A DNA stretch of 41,564 nucleotides. Source: Clostridia bacterium (lineage in GTDB: Bacteria > Bacillota > Clostridia > Oscillospirales > CAG-272). Shown here piece by piece: positions 17,901-26,800 of the stretch (position 1 is the first letter of the stretch; every line of letters starts with the position of its first letter). A program made the translations under genes and the position numbers. The notes below the pieces were generated by a model, which was given only the letters and a program-made list of their open reading frames with translations, was not told the DNA's origin and made no database searches. The DNA is taken from positions 1-41,564 of the forward strand of contig JAFTKH010000027.1 of assembly GCA_017453365.1 (NCBI GenBank). Direction: 5' to 3'.

Positions 17901-20900
17901 TGCGAGCCATACCGCAGGGGCAGTCATATTGCGCGCCGCAACGGTCGAGTCAGTGTCGAAGCGCACCGTCCAAGCAGCGCCGAGCGTCGCATCGGTGTAT
18001 TTTAAAGTTACTATAGCACTGTTAGCAAGCGTCGCATCCGAGGCCGAGGTCGCGATAGCAGACGAGGTAAGTGTGAGCTCGGTATCGACAAGCGTGAAGT
18101 CCGCTCTGTCAAGCTCTGCCGCGTATCCCTCGAGAACTATCGGCATATCTGCCGAGAGGGTCACGGTACAGCCGTCAAGGGTGACGGGAGATGCTGTCTT
18201 CACAGAGGCCGCGTTTACCGTAACACCCGAGAGGGTCGCGGAGTTTCCGCGTCCGAAGGAGAGCGTGCCTGTTACGTTTAGCACACCGTCCGTAACGGTA
18301 AGGGCCGTGCCCGCGCCGTCAGCCATAAGAATGAGGTCGCCGTCCACCGTAATGGTCATACCGTTGGTGACGACAGTGAAGCTCGAGGTCGCGGGAAGGA
18401 GGTAGTCGTTCCCTGCCGTGTTCGCACCGTCGGCGAGAGTCACGGTAACGTTCTTAAAGAGCTTAAGCACGGTACCGCCGGCATTTCTTATATCGAGATT
18501 GGTAAGCGTTGTCGTGTCACCCGTCAGTATGGGCGAAGCGCTGCTTAAGCTCTCGTAGATTGCCCACGACCAGTTCGGAACGTACACACTGAACGTGCCG
18601 TCGCCGTTGTCAGAGAAAACGTAGGCAGGAACAGCAATCGAGGTTTCGGGGTCAACGACCGTCACCACTGTTCCAGTACATACCGTGAGTGCTCCGTCGG
18701 ATGTCATAAAATCGCCGTCAACGGTAGCGCCTACCTCAAAGTAGATGAGCGGCTTCTGACTGCCGTTCGCGGTATTCTCGATCGTCAGCCTTCCGTTTCC
18801 TGCGGAATTAATTACGCAGCTCTTATCGATATATATCGACGTGGTGTGGTCGAAGGACTTAATGAGTGCCGCACCGCTTTTGACGTTAACAGTAGTTCCC
18901 GAGAGCCGTACTGTGGAGTCGTTATATCCGACACCGAAGACGAAGTTCGCCTCAGAGGTAAGAGTCGAATCGGTAAAAATGAAGGCACCGCCAGACTGAT
19001 AACCCAGCTGAGCGCTCGCAGTCCAATTAACTTTAACAGCAGTCAGCGAGGAATCCGCGCCGTTTACCTGCCACTCGGAGCCGGTAACTATGCTTCCGTT
19101 TTTAACGGTAAGGTGTGAGTTGTTTGCCGTGGTGCCGTATCCGCCTACCCTAAACTTCTTGGGTACGGTGAGGGTGTTACCGTTCAGCTCGAATACCACG
19201 GAGGTATTCTTATTCATCGTTATAGCATCATCGCCGAGCATCATATCCGCATAGAGACGGATGTAGCAGCTGCCGAGAGCCTTAAACTCAGCGGAGGTAA
19301 GGTCCTGTGCGCCACCCGGGTAGTCGAAGTTCGACTTAAGATACGGAGCGCCTGCCTTATATGCATCCTCGCTCTCGTATACCGCCCACTTAATAAGACC
19401 TACGGTGAAGTAGCCGTCGCCCACCGCAACCTTTATCCAGCCCTCAAGAGGAGTGGTAGAGCCGGGTGCTACAATGCTTACAGACGCAGTGGCAGCTGCG
19501 GCGTCAGTCTTCTCGACGAAGGCGGAAGAGCCTACGGGGCGTGTAACGTAATTCTCATTCGGAGCTACCAGCTCCGTGAAGAGGATATTCTCCTCGAAGT
19601 ATATCGCGGGTGCTACTCCCTCGGGGAGTGCGGAATCGGCAACAATTGCGAGCCATACAGCCTGTGCCGTCATGTTCGGAGCAGATACCGTAGTAGCGGT
19701 ATCGAGGCGTACAGTCCAAGCAGCGCCGAGCGTCGCATCGGTGTATTTTAAGGTTACTATAGCACTGTTAGCTGACGTCGCATCCGAGGCCGAGGTCGCG
19801 ATAGCAGACGAGGTAAGTGTGAGGTCAACGTCATCGAGGTTAAAGGCAGCGCCGTCAAGAGTCGGCTCGTATCCCTCGAGCACTATGGGAGTGCCGCCCG
19901 AGAGGGTAAGCGCGGATTTACTAAAGGTTACGGGAGATGCTGTCTTCACAGAGGCCGCGTTTACCGTAACACCCGAGAGGGTCGCGGAGTTTCCGCGTCC
20001 AAAGGAGACCGTGCCGCCTGCGGTAAGAGTGCCGCCCTTCACAGTGAGAGCAGTTCCCTGCCCGTCTGCCATAAGGTTAAGGTCACCTGCTGCGGTAAGG
20101 GTGCACGTGCCAAGGTCGATAATGAAGCTATCGACGTCGGGAAGAATCGCGCCCGTGCCCGAAGCGGTTATTACGGTATCCTTATAAATCTTCAGATAGG
20201 TGTAGCCGGAGCTTCTTATCACCTCGTCGGTAATAGTCGCATCGAAGGAAGAAATCTTCGGCATAAGGTCGGTCGGATTCTCGAAAATACCCCATGCCCA
20301 GTCGGGAATTTCTACAGTATATATTCCCGTCTCGCCCTCTACCTCGGTGAAGATATAGGGGCTGGGTACAGGATTTGTAATATCGGTAACGACGGTGACC
20401 GCGGTGTTACCGCCGTTCGTCGTAAAGCCTGCGGCGTCGCTCGCTGCATCAGCCTTACCTATCGCCTGCCCGTTCACCTTAAAGCCGGGCTCGATATAGA
20501 TATTCTGCTTATTGTCGGTTGTCGCGGTGTCTGCAACGTATATCCAGGTAAGTCCGTCGTAGTGGTAGTTCAGCGAGGACTCGGAGTCGAAGGAGAGCAC
20601 GTAGCTCGCCCTCGCGCGGCCCGAGTTCGATACGCTGAGAAGAGCCGCCTTCGTGCCTGTGAACGCACCTGCAATAGTGATATCGGTGTTATAAACTGCA
20701 AGGCCGCCGACCCAGCCCGTCTTCACGGTGTTACCGCCCCAGAAAAGAGCTGTCAGGTTAGTATCGGTGGTATTACCCTGATGCGTCCAGGTGGAGTCGT
20801 AAATCTCAACCTTACCGCCCGAGTCGTAGCCGAAGCCTGCATTAGTAGTAAGCTCAACACTCTTAAATATAACGGTGGTGGTCGTGTTTACCTGAGTCTG

Positions 20901-23162
20901 TCTGTGCTTAAAGACAACCTTACCGTTCTCGAAAATTACGGTAGCGTTCTCCGCGCCGCCGTAAGAGCCGAAGCAGGTCTGCGTCGGGAAGGTCACGGTC
21001 TTACCGTTAAGCTCGAAGGTTACGGTGGAGTTCGTTGGAAGGATATTCGAGTTCCATACGAGGCTCGCTATCTGTAGGTCGTCGTAAAGAACTACGTAGG
21101 CGTTACCGAAGGTTTTAAGATTCGCGGCGTCGAGGAAGCTATCGTTCACGCCGTCCCCATCGTAATCGTAGGGGGCAAAGCTGAGGTTGGTATAGATGGG
21201 GTCATCATCTGCGAGGTATGCATCCTTGCTCGCGTATGCCTCCCACGTAATTACACCGAAGGTGGAAATACCTTCGCCCTTCGATGCGAGGACGTAGCTG
21301 TCGAGTGCTGTGCCCGTGCCTGCGGCAAGAACACTGAGAGTAACGGGTGCTGTGTCGGTATACGAAATACCGTCCGTAGTCGAGGTCATACGCCTCGGGT
21401 CGGTTGTAGAGGAGAAGCCGAAGTTCTCCTCTACCGCGAGGGTGGGATATGCACCGTCATCGACGGTGACGGTTGCTGCGAGAGAGAGGAATACTGCACC
21501 CTCGGTATCGTTCGGAAGGATGACCGACGAGTCCCCGTCGAGAGCTATGCTCCAGGCAGAGCCGAGGGTCGCATCATCATATACCACGGTGATAACCGCG
21601 TTATTCGTAAGGTGGGTAGTAGCAGAAGCTCCTGCAGAAATAGCGTCCGAGGTCGCATTCAGCGTAGTGCCCGTAAGGGTGAGAGCCGCACTCTCGCCCG
21701 AGTACGCACCGAGCACTACGGGTACGCTGCCCGAGAGGTTAAGCGTGGAGCTCGCGAAGTCAAGAGGGGATGCGGAGCGGAGTGAGGACGCGTTCAGGGT
21801 AGCGCCCGTGAAGCTCGCGGAGTTGCCGCTGCCGAAGGATACGTCACCATCTGCGGTAACAGTACCGCCCGTCACAGTAAGGGCTGTTCCCTGCCCGTCT
21901 GCCATAAGGTTTAACGCTCCGTCTGCCCCAAGCGCGAAGCTGTCAAGCTCGATAAGGAAGCTATCGACGTCGGGGATAAGAGCGCCGTCATCCACTACGG
22001 TGAGCGCGGTGTCCATATAGAGCTTTAGATAGGTTGCTCCGGACTCCCTTATCTGTTCATTCGTTACGGTAGGAGTCGCAGAGGAGAGGACGGGCAGCGA
22101 CGAGCCCTCCGTATAAAGCGCCCACGCCCAGTCGGGTATAGCTATCGATACTGTGCCATCCCCGTTATCCTTAAACATATAAGAGGAGAGGAGAGTCGTA
22201 GTATCGGGCTCAACAACCTTTACCGACGAGTATGCAGCGTCAGAGGTCGCGAGAGTCGCGACACCTGCATCAGCCTTCACGACACTCTCACTCATAGTGA
22301 AGCCGCGCTCAAGGTATATCGTAGATACCGCCGCGTTACCTGTCGTGTACGCCCATACGGGATTCTCGGTCACAGTGGAGAGCGAGGAGTCCGCGTCGAA
22401 GGTTATCTTAAAGGCATTATTCGCACTGCCGTTCCTTATGTAGAAGAGACCCTTCGCAGGATTTATCGTACCTGTGGAGATGATATCGGTATTATTGAAG
22501 CTTATCTCTCCCGTCTTGTTCGAAGTGCCGAGGTCAAAGAGGAAGGAATAAGAGTTATTCCATACCGAATTATAGAAGTAAATCTTTCCGCCCGAATCGA
22601 AGCCAAGCTCACGGGTCGTATTAAGCTCTACCTCATCGAATATAAGTGACGCCGATCTGTTTATCTGCGACTGTTTACCTATCGAAAACTTACCGTGTGC
22701 GAAGGTAAGAGAGGTATCGGTATTCGTAGCGCTATACGCGCCGACCTTCAGAACACTATCCACGACAGTCAGAGTGTGACCGTTAAGCTCGATATAAGCC
22801 GAAGTGCCTACGTTTATAAGCGTTCCGCCGTTCGAGTTCTCGTTCTTAGTCTCGTCGTAGAAATAGCCCTGCAATCCTACATCATCATATATTCTGACGT
22901 AGCAAGAGCCCCAGCCTCTGAAATGCTCGGATAAAATCTTCTTATCCTCTTCGTTATCTGCTCCGTCCGTGAGGTTGGTAACGGTGGGCTCGTCTCCTGC
23001 GAGGTAGGAGTCCTCGCTCGACCAGACGGCATAGAATACGCCGTCACCCTCCGTGGGTGCCCACGGGGTCGGAGTGCTCGAGGCGACTACGGCTACGGTG
23101 AGTATGCCTACCATCGCGACAAGACCGATGATGAGTGTTAGGATTTTTGTGGATTTTTTCAT
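14982..23162 (-). CDS. Giant secreted repeat protein, 2726 aa
   Basis: A signal peptide (res 1-28) is followed by four units of ~600 residues, starting near 41, 637, 1254 and 1837. Each begins with a block such as WAVYESEDAYKAG, then GSCYIRLYDD, FELNGHTLT, LTVKNG, GYDSGGK and YIEEG-type turns, the pattern of beta-helix rungs. Units 1-3 add a second block opening DNGDGTFSVYVPNWSWA and ending FVEKTDAAA. A different beta-helix section follows unit 4. The paired C-terminal modules (~2457 and ~2617) match those of the 1025- and 1692-aa proteins. RBS AGGAG. No cell-wall anchor motif or catalytic site is recognised. Its size and repetition fit an adhesin or matrix protein. Confidence 0.87.
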   Translation of the reverse strand: MKKSTKILTLIIGLVAMVGILTVAVVASSTPTPWAPTEGDGVFYAVWSSEDSYLAGDEPTVTNLTDGADNEEDKKILSEHFRGWGSCYVRIYDDVGLQGYFYDETKNENSNGGTLINVGTSAYIELNGHTLTVVDSVLKVGAYSATNTDTSLTFAHGKFSIGKQSQINRSASLIFDEVELNTTRELGFDSGGKIYFYNSVWNNSYSFLFDLGTSNKTGEISFNNTDIISTGTINPAKGLFYIRNGSANNAFKITFDADSSLSTVTENPVWAYTTGNAAVSTIYLERGFTMSESVVKADAGVATLATSDAAYSSVKVVEPDTTTLLSSYMFKDNGDGTVSIAIPDWAWALYTEGSSLPVLSSATPTVTNEQIRESGATYLKLYMDTALTVVDDGALIPDVDSFLIELDSFALGADGALNLMADGQGTALTVTGGTVTADGDVSFGSGNSASFTGATLNASSLRSASPLDFASSTLNLSGSVPVVLGAYSGESAALTLTGTTLNATSDAISAGASATTHLTNNAVITVVYDDATLGSAWSIALDGDSSVILPNDTEGAVFLSLAATVTVDDGAYPTLAVEENFGFSSTTDPRRMTSTTDGISYTDTAPVTLSVLAAGTGTALDSYVLASKGEGISTFGVITWEAYASKDAYLADDDPIYTNLSFAPYDYDGDGVNDSFLDAANLKTFGNAYVVLYDDLQIASLVWNSNILPTNSTVTFELNGKTVTFPTQTCFGSYGGAENATVIFENGKVVFKHRQTQVNTTTTVIFKSVELTTNAGFGYDSGGKVEIYDSTWTHQGNTTDTNLTALFWGGNTVKTGWVGGLAVYNTDITIAGAFTGTKAALLSVSNSGRARASYVLSFDSESSLNYHYDGLTWIYVADTATTDNKQNIYIEPGFKVNGQAIGKADAASDAAGFTTNGGNTAVTVVTDITNPVPSPYIFTEVEGETGIYTVEIPDWAWGIFENPTDLMPKISSFDATITDEVIRSSGYTYLKIYKDTVITASGTGAILPDVDSFIIDLGTCTLTAAGDLNLMADGQGTALTVKGGTLTAGGTVSFGRGNSATLSGVTVNAASVKTASPVTFSKSALTLSGGTPIVLEGYEPTLDGAAFNLDDVDLTLTSSAIATSASDATSANSAIVTLKYTDATLGAAWTVRLDTATTVSAPNMTAQAVWLAIVADSALPEGVAPAIYFEENILFTELVAPNENYVTRPVGSSAFVEKTDAAAATASVSIVAPGSTTPLEGWIKVAVGDGYFTVGLIKWAVYESEDAYKAGAPYLKSNFDYPGGAQDLTSAEFKALGSCYIRLYADMMLGDDAITMNKNTSVVFELNGNTLTVPKKFRVGGYGTTANNSHLTVKNGSIVTGSEWQVNGADSSLTAVKVNWTASAQLGYQSGGAFIFTDSTLTSEANFVFGVGYNDSTVRLSGTTVNVKSGAALIKSFDHTTSIYIDKSCVINSAGNGRLTIENTANGSQKPLIYFEVGATVDGDFMTSDGALTVCTGTVVTVVDPETSIAVPAYVFSDNGDGTFSVYVPNWSWAIYESLSSASPILTGDTTTLTNLDIRNAGGTVLKLFKNVTVTLADGANTAGNDYLLPATSSFTVVTNGMTITVDGDLILMADGAGTALTVTDGVLNVTGTLSFGRGNSATLSGVTVNAASVKTASPVTLDGCTVTLSADMPIVLEGYAAELDRADFTLVDTELTLTSSAIATSASDATLANSAIVTLKYTDATLGAAWTVRFDTDSTVAARNMTAPAVWLAIVADAALPEGTLPALYFEENFSFTANAAPNFNYLTRPVGSEGFVEKTDAAAVGATVLVVKKGTADEALGWVLVAKSGEWHTVGLIQWAVYESEDAYKAGAPAIATNYTDGYDDEEAKLIRAEFINTLGDCYIVLYTDVGFTSYPVDSNTSINLGTSGQDIVIELNGYTLTNKSTMKLGAYGTWYNCSLTVKNGAWNLSSHQSQFQEGATLRIVNVDVSASNSFGYGSGADMYFTDSTVTLGSNVPFSLGTNKDTQIVSFVNTDVILTSAAIGTPNGNKVAGIFGYHQAWNGWTATAEIRLDKDSSISAAAGSLLLGLYEAKGTVDSLTLYIEEGCSLSEGLLFDMTPEAYDYNEDAYFDVFDKAYVKIVEAGETESPESAELYGKYTGVSDLVQLLMTRPVDDIAWYVELRDFDIIFAVPVKNADGITEAVITPEELLALREGSVLILAADVRLLADRGTVISSLANGLTFDLGGHKLYFDGTFDLSGDGDRIYTVKNGEMSSTSDVALFSGDLGADGLLTLERLKITFTGAPDMITLLSGSLKIADTAVDYDGTGSVINMNSPLGVYKSLSLDRVTVDSANKLLSLSVNSSTDFEYTVSNCRINAVYVIDVIRGGNDDLTFPTAENSLAITVSNSYIRGELVTVDGAIDFPVNVTLSETYLVSAPSYSGVGYAKGEKLMLLTDDNLEYLYHVTKLDTTIRNNLVLSSDFTVRFYIPVNTNISEIKIGNTVYTVSELTEKINIFPYGEHYVITFAVVSPAEAAELIEYTLTFTKDGYTHVADTAYSVLDYVSSVLDSDLNWRVKQLAVSATEYIAAAYAYANRSSDDLTALRASELYIVNLPELWEALADDTDMTPAEGAISGVQLNLGADMKMRFNLKSTYSGTLVIAGVTYEVIGGVAAGHDYVELALPAHTMYDSVIEISVDGTPATYSLASYAYATAENGNLTETERALVSALYSYCYYADVYENTND
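17760..18310 (-). repeat. Internal repeat of the 2726-aa gene, partner at about 19510-20060
   Basis: The two stretches encode the second block of units 3 and 2 of the protein. They share long identical runs such as GCATCCGAGGCCGAGGTCGC and TTTACCGTAACACCCGAGAG, in the same orientation about 1.75 kb apart. Neighbouring repeat pairs are clearly more diverged, so this pair was copied or converted recently. Confidence 0.85.
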
Positions 23163-23225
23163 AGTTTTTCTCCTATACTAGGACTTTGTGGTGTATGTAA
23201 ATTTTTATTATTAATGAATAGTGAA

Positions 23226-23390
23226 TAATGAATAATGATAATCAAACGAAGCGAGTCTGTATGCTTGCATACAATGCAAGAAAAGCATAAATGCTTGTGC
23301 AGATTGCTCCGCGAGCGTTTTGCTATGGGCAAAGCAAGGTGCGTAGCACCCCGTATGTAATACGGGAGCGAGCAAGGAGTAATAATTATG
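23226..23390. repeat. Dispersed hairpin-rich intergenic repeat, copy 1
   Basis: It shares most of its sequence with 29148-29297: both begin TAATGAATAATGATAATCAA, continue through GCTTGCATAC, AGATTGCTCCGCGAGCG and ACCCCGTATGTAATACGGG, and end GGAGTAATRATTA. It contains small inverted repeats (GTATGCTTGCATAC, GGTGCGTAGCACC, CCGTATGTAATACGG). This copy has an extra segment, AAAAGCATAAATGCTTG, not found in the other. Confidence 0.85.
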
Positions 23391-23631
23391 GTTGCTTTCC
23401 ACCGAAGACGGAAAGCTTCTTTTAATTTAGATGCTCGGGTGAAACACCTAAATGATAACTGCCTACAGGTTTAGATTCTTCCCCTTTAACCGAGCGGCAC
23501 CAACCGTGCGGTTCGGTGGTCAGAATGACGAAGGAAGCGGTAGACCTCACGTCGGTGGGTAGAATGACGAAAATTATTCACTATTAATTATTCATTATTA
23601 ATCAGTTGGACTATGTACAACTGTTTTAGTT

Positions 23632-23666
23632 ACGTTCCCCGCCGGCTAATTGCCGGCGGAAAACGT
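23632..23666 (-). other. 15-bp RNA hairpin downstream of the peptide gene
   Basis: As minus-strand RNA, ACGUUUUCCGCCGGC pairs along its full length with GCCGGCGGGGAACGU, using two G-U pairs, across a 5-nt loop. On the plus strand the same two positions would be C-A mismatches, so the structure is one for minus-strand RNA. It lies about 90 nt past the stop of the peptide gene; a second, imperfect hairpin (AGUUUUCGG ... UCGAAAACC, 23667-23755) lies between. No long T-run follows either. Confidence 0.65.
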
Positions 23667-23755
23667 ACGGTTTTCGAGGAAAATTCGGGAGGTAAGCGTC
23701 GAGCGCGACCCAAAAGCGGGAGCGGTCGGCGCTTAGAACCGAAATTAACCGAAAA

Positions 23756-23866
23756 CTACCAGTCGAAGGCGTCAACCAACGGCATATCTCCGCCGGAGGT
23801 AGTAATTACATCCTTATCCTCGACGTAGGTAAGGAGAATTTCGGGGGTTTCATAAGTCTTTTTCAT
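23756..23866 (-). CDS. 36-aa peptide with YxxP / TTSGGD motif
   Basis: This short gene starts with ATG at 23866, preceded by AAAGGAG, and ends with TAG. It begins 20 bp after the stop of the 1692-aa gene, so it belongs to the same transcript. The peptide has a lysine start, YETPEILL (res 5-12), an acidic middle, DVITTSGGD (19-27) and an aromatic end DAFDW. A YxxP element near the N terminus and a Thr-Ser-Gly-Gly break recall leader peptides of ribosomally made natural products, and from memory many Clostridia encode similar short peptides. No modification enzyme is present in the window. Function is unknown. Confidence 0.7.
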   Translation of the reverse strand: MKKTYETPEILLTYVEDKDVITTSGGDMPLVDAFDW

Positions 23867-23886
23867 TTTTATCAATTCTCCTTTCA

Positions 23887-26800
23887 TTAGTTCATTTCGC
23901 CGTTATTTGACTCAACGTAAGATGCATATTCACCGGCATAGCGCGCGTAGGTGTAAAGTGATTGAACAAGAGCCTTCATCTCTGCGGATGCCTCTGCCTC
24001 GGTCTTACCATTAACACTGTTTACATAGCCTGCGAGAGTAAAGCTTCCCTGGTCCGCATCATCTACCTTAACGGAGATTTCTTTTGCGAGGTCCTTCGCA
24101 CGGAGCGATATCTTAAGCTCCTCATTCGCGGTTACGTTATACGTTTCACCGTTCACAGTAAGAGGACCGTTATAGCCACTCTTTATCACAAGGATGAGGT
24201 TAACGCCGGAAGCAAGCTCGAATTTCACCTTGCTTACTGCAGCGGTAAGTGTCTCGGGAAGCGTATCGCCGGGTACCGCTGTGTCAATACCGTCGGTAAC
24301 AAAATCGTTGAGCGCGTCGGGAGCAACCACAGTGCTATCCTGTGTAGCTGCGTATGCGTAAGCCTTCTGAATGTATGCAACAGAAGCCTTCGCAAGGTTA
24401 ACTGCCTCATTCGACATACCGCTCGTCGCTATGAGCTTCTCTGCGTAGGTAAGTACGGAATAATTAAGGATGAAATCACCGAAGACCGTCTCCACGGTAA
24501 AGGTGAGCTCATTTGCTGCCTCGTGTGCCGCGAAGGGTACGGTGTACTTCTTAAGTCCATTATAATCCGTTGCGGTAAGCTCCGTACCGTTAAGAACGAT
24601 ACCCGTTACAACGCTGGGGTCTGCATAGAAATTAACGTTGAAATTGGTCGTGAGCGTGAGGTTAACCTGAAGCTTACCGTCGAGAGTGCCCTCTACAACA
24701 GTAAGGTTAGGAGTAGCGTCGCTATCAGAAATAACCTTCGAGGAAGCGGTAGCGCCTCTCGTCAGTACCACCATAACGTCTGCGTTGAGAACGTAGCCGC
24801 GGTTCGAGGTCCCGTCCGTCTTAATTACGGTGTCGGCAAGGATGGTCGGAGCAGTTACACTGCCGCCGTTAAGAATGAACTTAACAGCAGAGTCTGCTGT
24901 ATCAGTGCCGCTGTAAACTGCAAATGCGGTATTTGCGGTTACGTTACAGTTATTAAGAGTATATGCATCATTAGTACCTGCAAGGGTCTCTTTAATAATA
25001 CCGTAGGTAGTTGCGGTAATATCAGTATTGTTGATCTCTACGACCTGCGTTATACCGGTAAGTCTGATACCGATAGCATAAGCACCTGTGTGATTTATCG
25101 TACAGTTGTTCATTACGAGCTTATCGTCGTAAAGATGAACTGCGATAGAATCATCTTTATCAGACACGAGCTCTACATTATCAAAGGTGAGAACTCCGAA
25201 GCTACCCATAAAGGTAGAAGTATTAGCGAGATAGCTTGCGTTGATAGTACCGTTCTTGAAGGTAAGATTATCAACGGACTTTTCGCCTGCTACGTACCAG
25301 TCGGATGCGAAGTAAAGAGTCTTCGAGTTAAGGTCGAAGGTAAGGTCGCTCGCGTGCTTAGTGTCGACTCTATTAAAGTCGCACCAGAGATCCTGCATAA
25401 CCTTAACGGTAGCGCCGTCGGTAAGTGCAAGAAGGTCGTCAAGCGTTACGGTTGCAAGATTGCCTGCGGAAGTCTCGGTAACGTTAGCCTTGGTTGCTAT
25501 CTGGAAATCGCCTGCGGTGTTACCCTCAACGTACCAAGCAACGTCAGCTGCGTCACCCGTGAGGGTGTACATACCGTCAGCCTCGAGAGCGTAGAGCTGC
25601 GAGGTAACCTCAGTCTTGGTTGCGAGGTCTTCTACAACGACGACGCTAGAGTTGCTACCGTTCGTAGCAAATCCGTCAGCTATAGCCTGACCGTTTACCT
25701 TGAAGCCTTCTTCGATGTAGATGTACTGATGGTTTTTAGTAGTTTCGGTATCAGTAGCAAAAATCCAAGTCAGAGCATCAAAAGGATAATTGATAGAGGA
25801 CTCTGCGTCGAACGTTAAGGTAAAGTTTTTGTACGAATAAGTAGAGTTGCTGGCAACAAGCAGAGCGGAGCGTGAAGTATCTACCGTGGGGAATTGCTTG
25901 ACAATATTTATTTCTGTTCCATAAATGGCCATACCGCCCTTCCACTCACTGGTACTGTCAGTGTTATTACCCGCCCAGAACAAGCAAGCCAAATTTGTGT
26001 CAGTTGTGTTGCCCTTATGCGTCCATGTGGAATTGTAAATCTCAACCTTTCCACCCGAGTCATAGCCAAATCCACCGTAGGTCGTAAGGTCAGCGATATT
26101 CTTAAGAATAAGGGTACTCTTAGTATTAACCTGAACCTGTGAGCTACCGAATTCAACGTCACCGTTCTCGATAGTTACGGTAATACCTTCTTTACCGTTA
26201 TAAGTTCCGATACAAGTCTTTGCCGGGAAGGTAAGCTTATTACCATTAAGCTCAAAGGTTACGTTTGCATTAGCCGCAAACACACTGGTATTTCCATTGC
26301 CGGGAATTTTCATATCCGCGTAAACTACTATGTAGGCATTAGGATAATCGGTAGTGATGCTTACAAGATTTGTAGGAGCCAAACTATTTTCGGTCTGTCC
26401 TTCTTCATCGTAGTCAACGTTAGTCTTTGCAGGATTATTAAACTGGTCGTAATCATCCTTGCTCGCCCATACTGCGTAGTAAATACCTGAATTCTCCTCG
26501 GGAGCCCAAGGAGTTTCCCCACATACGGAACAAGTTCCGCCAGCGAGAGTGTGTCCGGTCGCAGGGATCGTTACATCTGTCGCGATAACAAGTTGCTTAT
26601 CGCAGTGATCCGTACAATTTACAAAAATATTCTTAAGGCCTTCGGTTTCGCAACCAGGAGCGGTAATTATAACATCCGTGGAAGCACTCCAATCGTGGGC
26701 TGCATCTACAACGAAGGATATATCTTCTCCGGCAGAGTAAAGAGTAGCCGAACTTACAGCTGCAAGATTTTCGATATCCTCGACAACATTCACAGTAACC

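Larger units (their letters stand above)
23163..23755. other. Intergenic stretch with dispersed repeat and hairpins
   Basis: No credible gene is present. From right to left it holds structured hairpins behind the 36-aa peptide gene (23632-23755), two copies of an AGAATGACGAA word (23522 and 23571), an AT-rich border made of TTATTCATTATTAAT words, a hairpin-rich dispersed repeat (23226-23390), and a second AT-rich border near 23210. The frames in it are repeat-derived. Confidence 0.7.

Noticed and set aside
23756-23866. Lasso-peptide precursor
   Set aside because: The YxxP element and a Thr two residues before Gly are suggestive, but the would-be core is only about 12 residues and no protease or cyclase gene is in the window.
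23962-25818. A 618-codon open frame on the plus strand opposite the 1692-aa gene, and similar long antisense frames at 32739-34313, 4072-5448 and 7125-8465
   Set aside because: They are shadows of strongly codon-biased genes on the other strand; they lack suitable RBS, signal or domain features.
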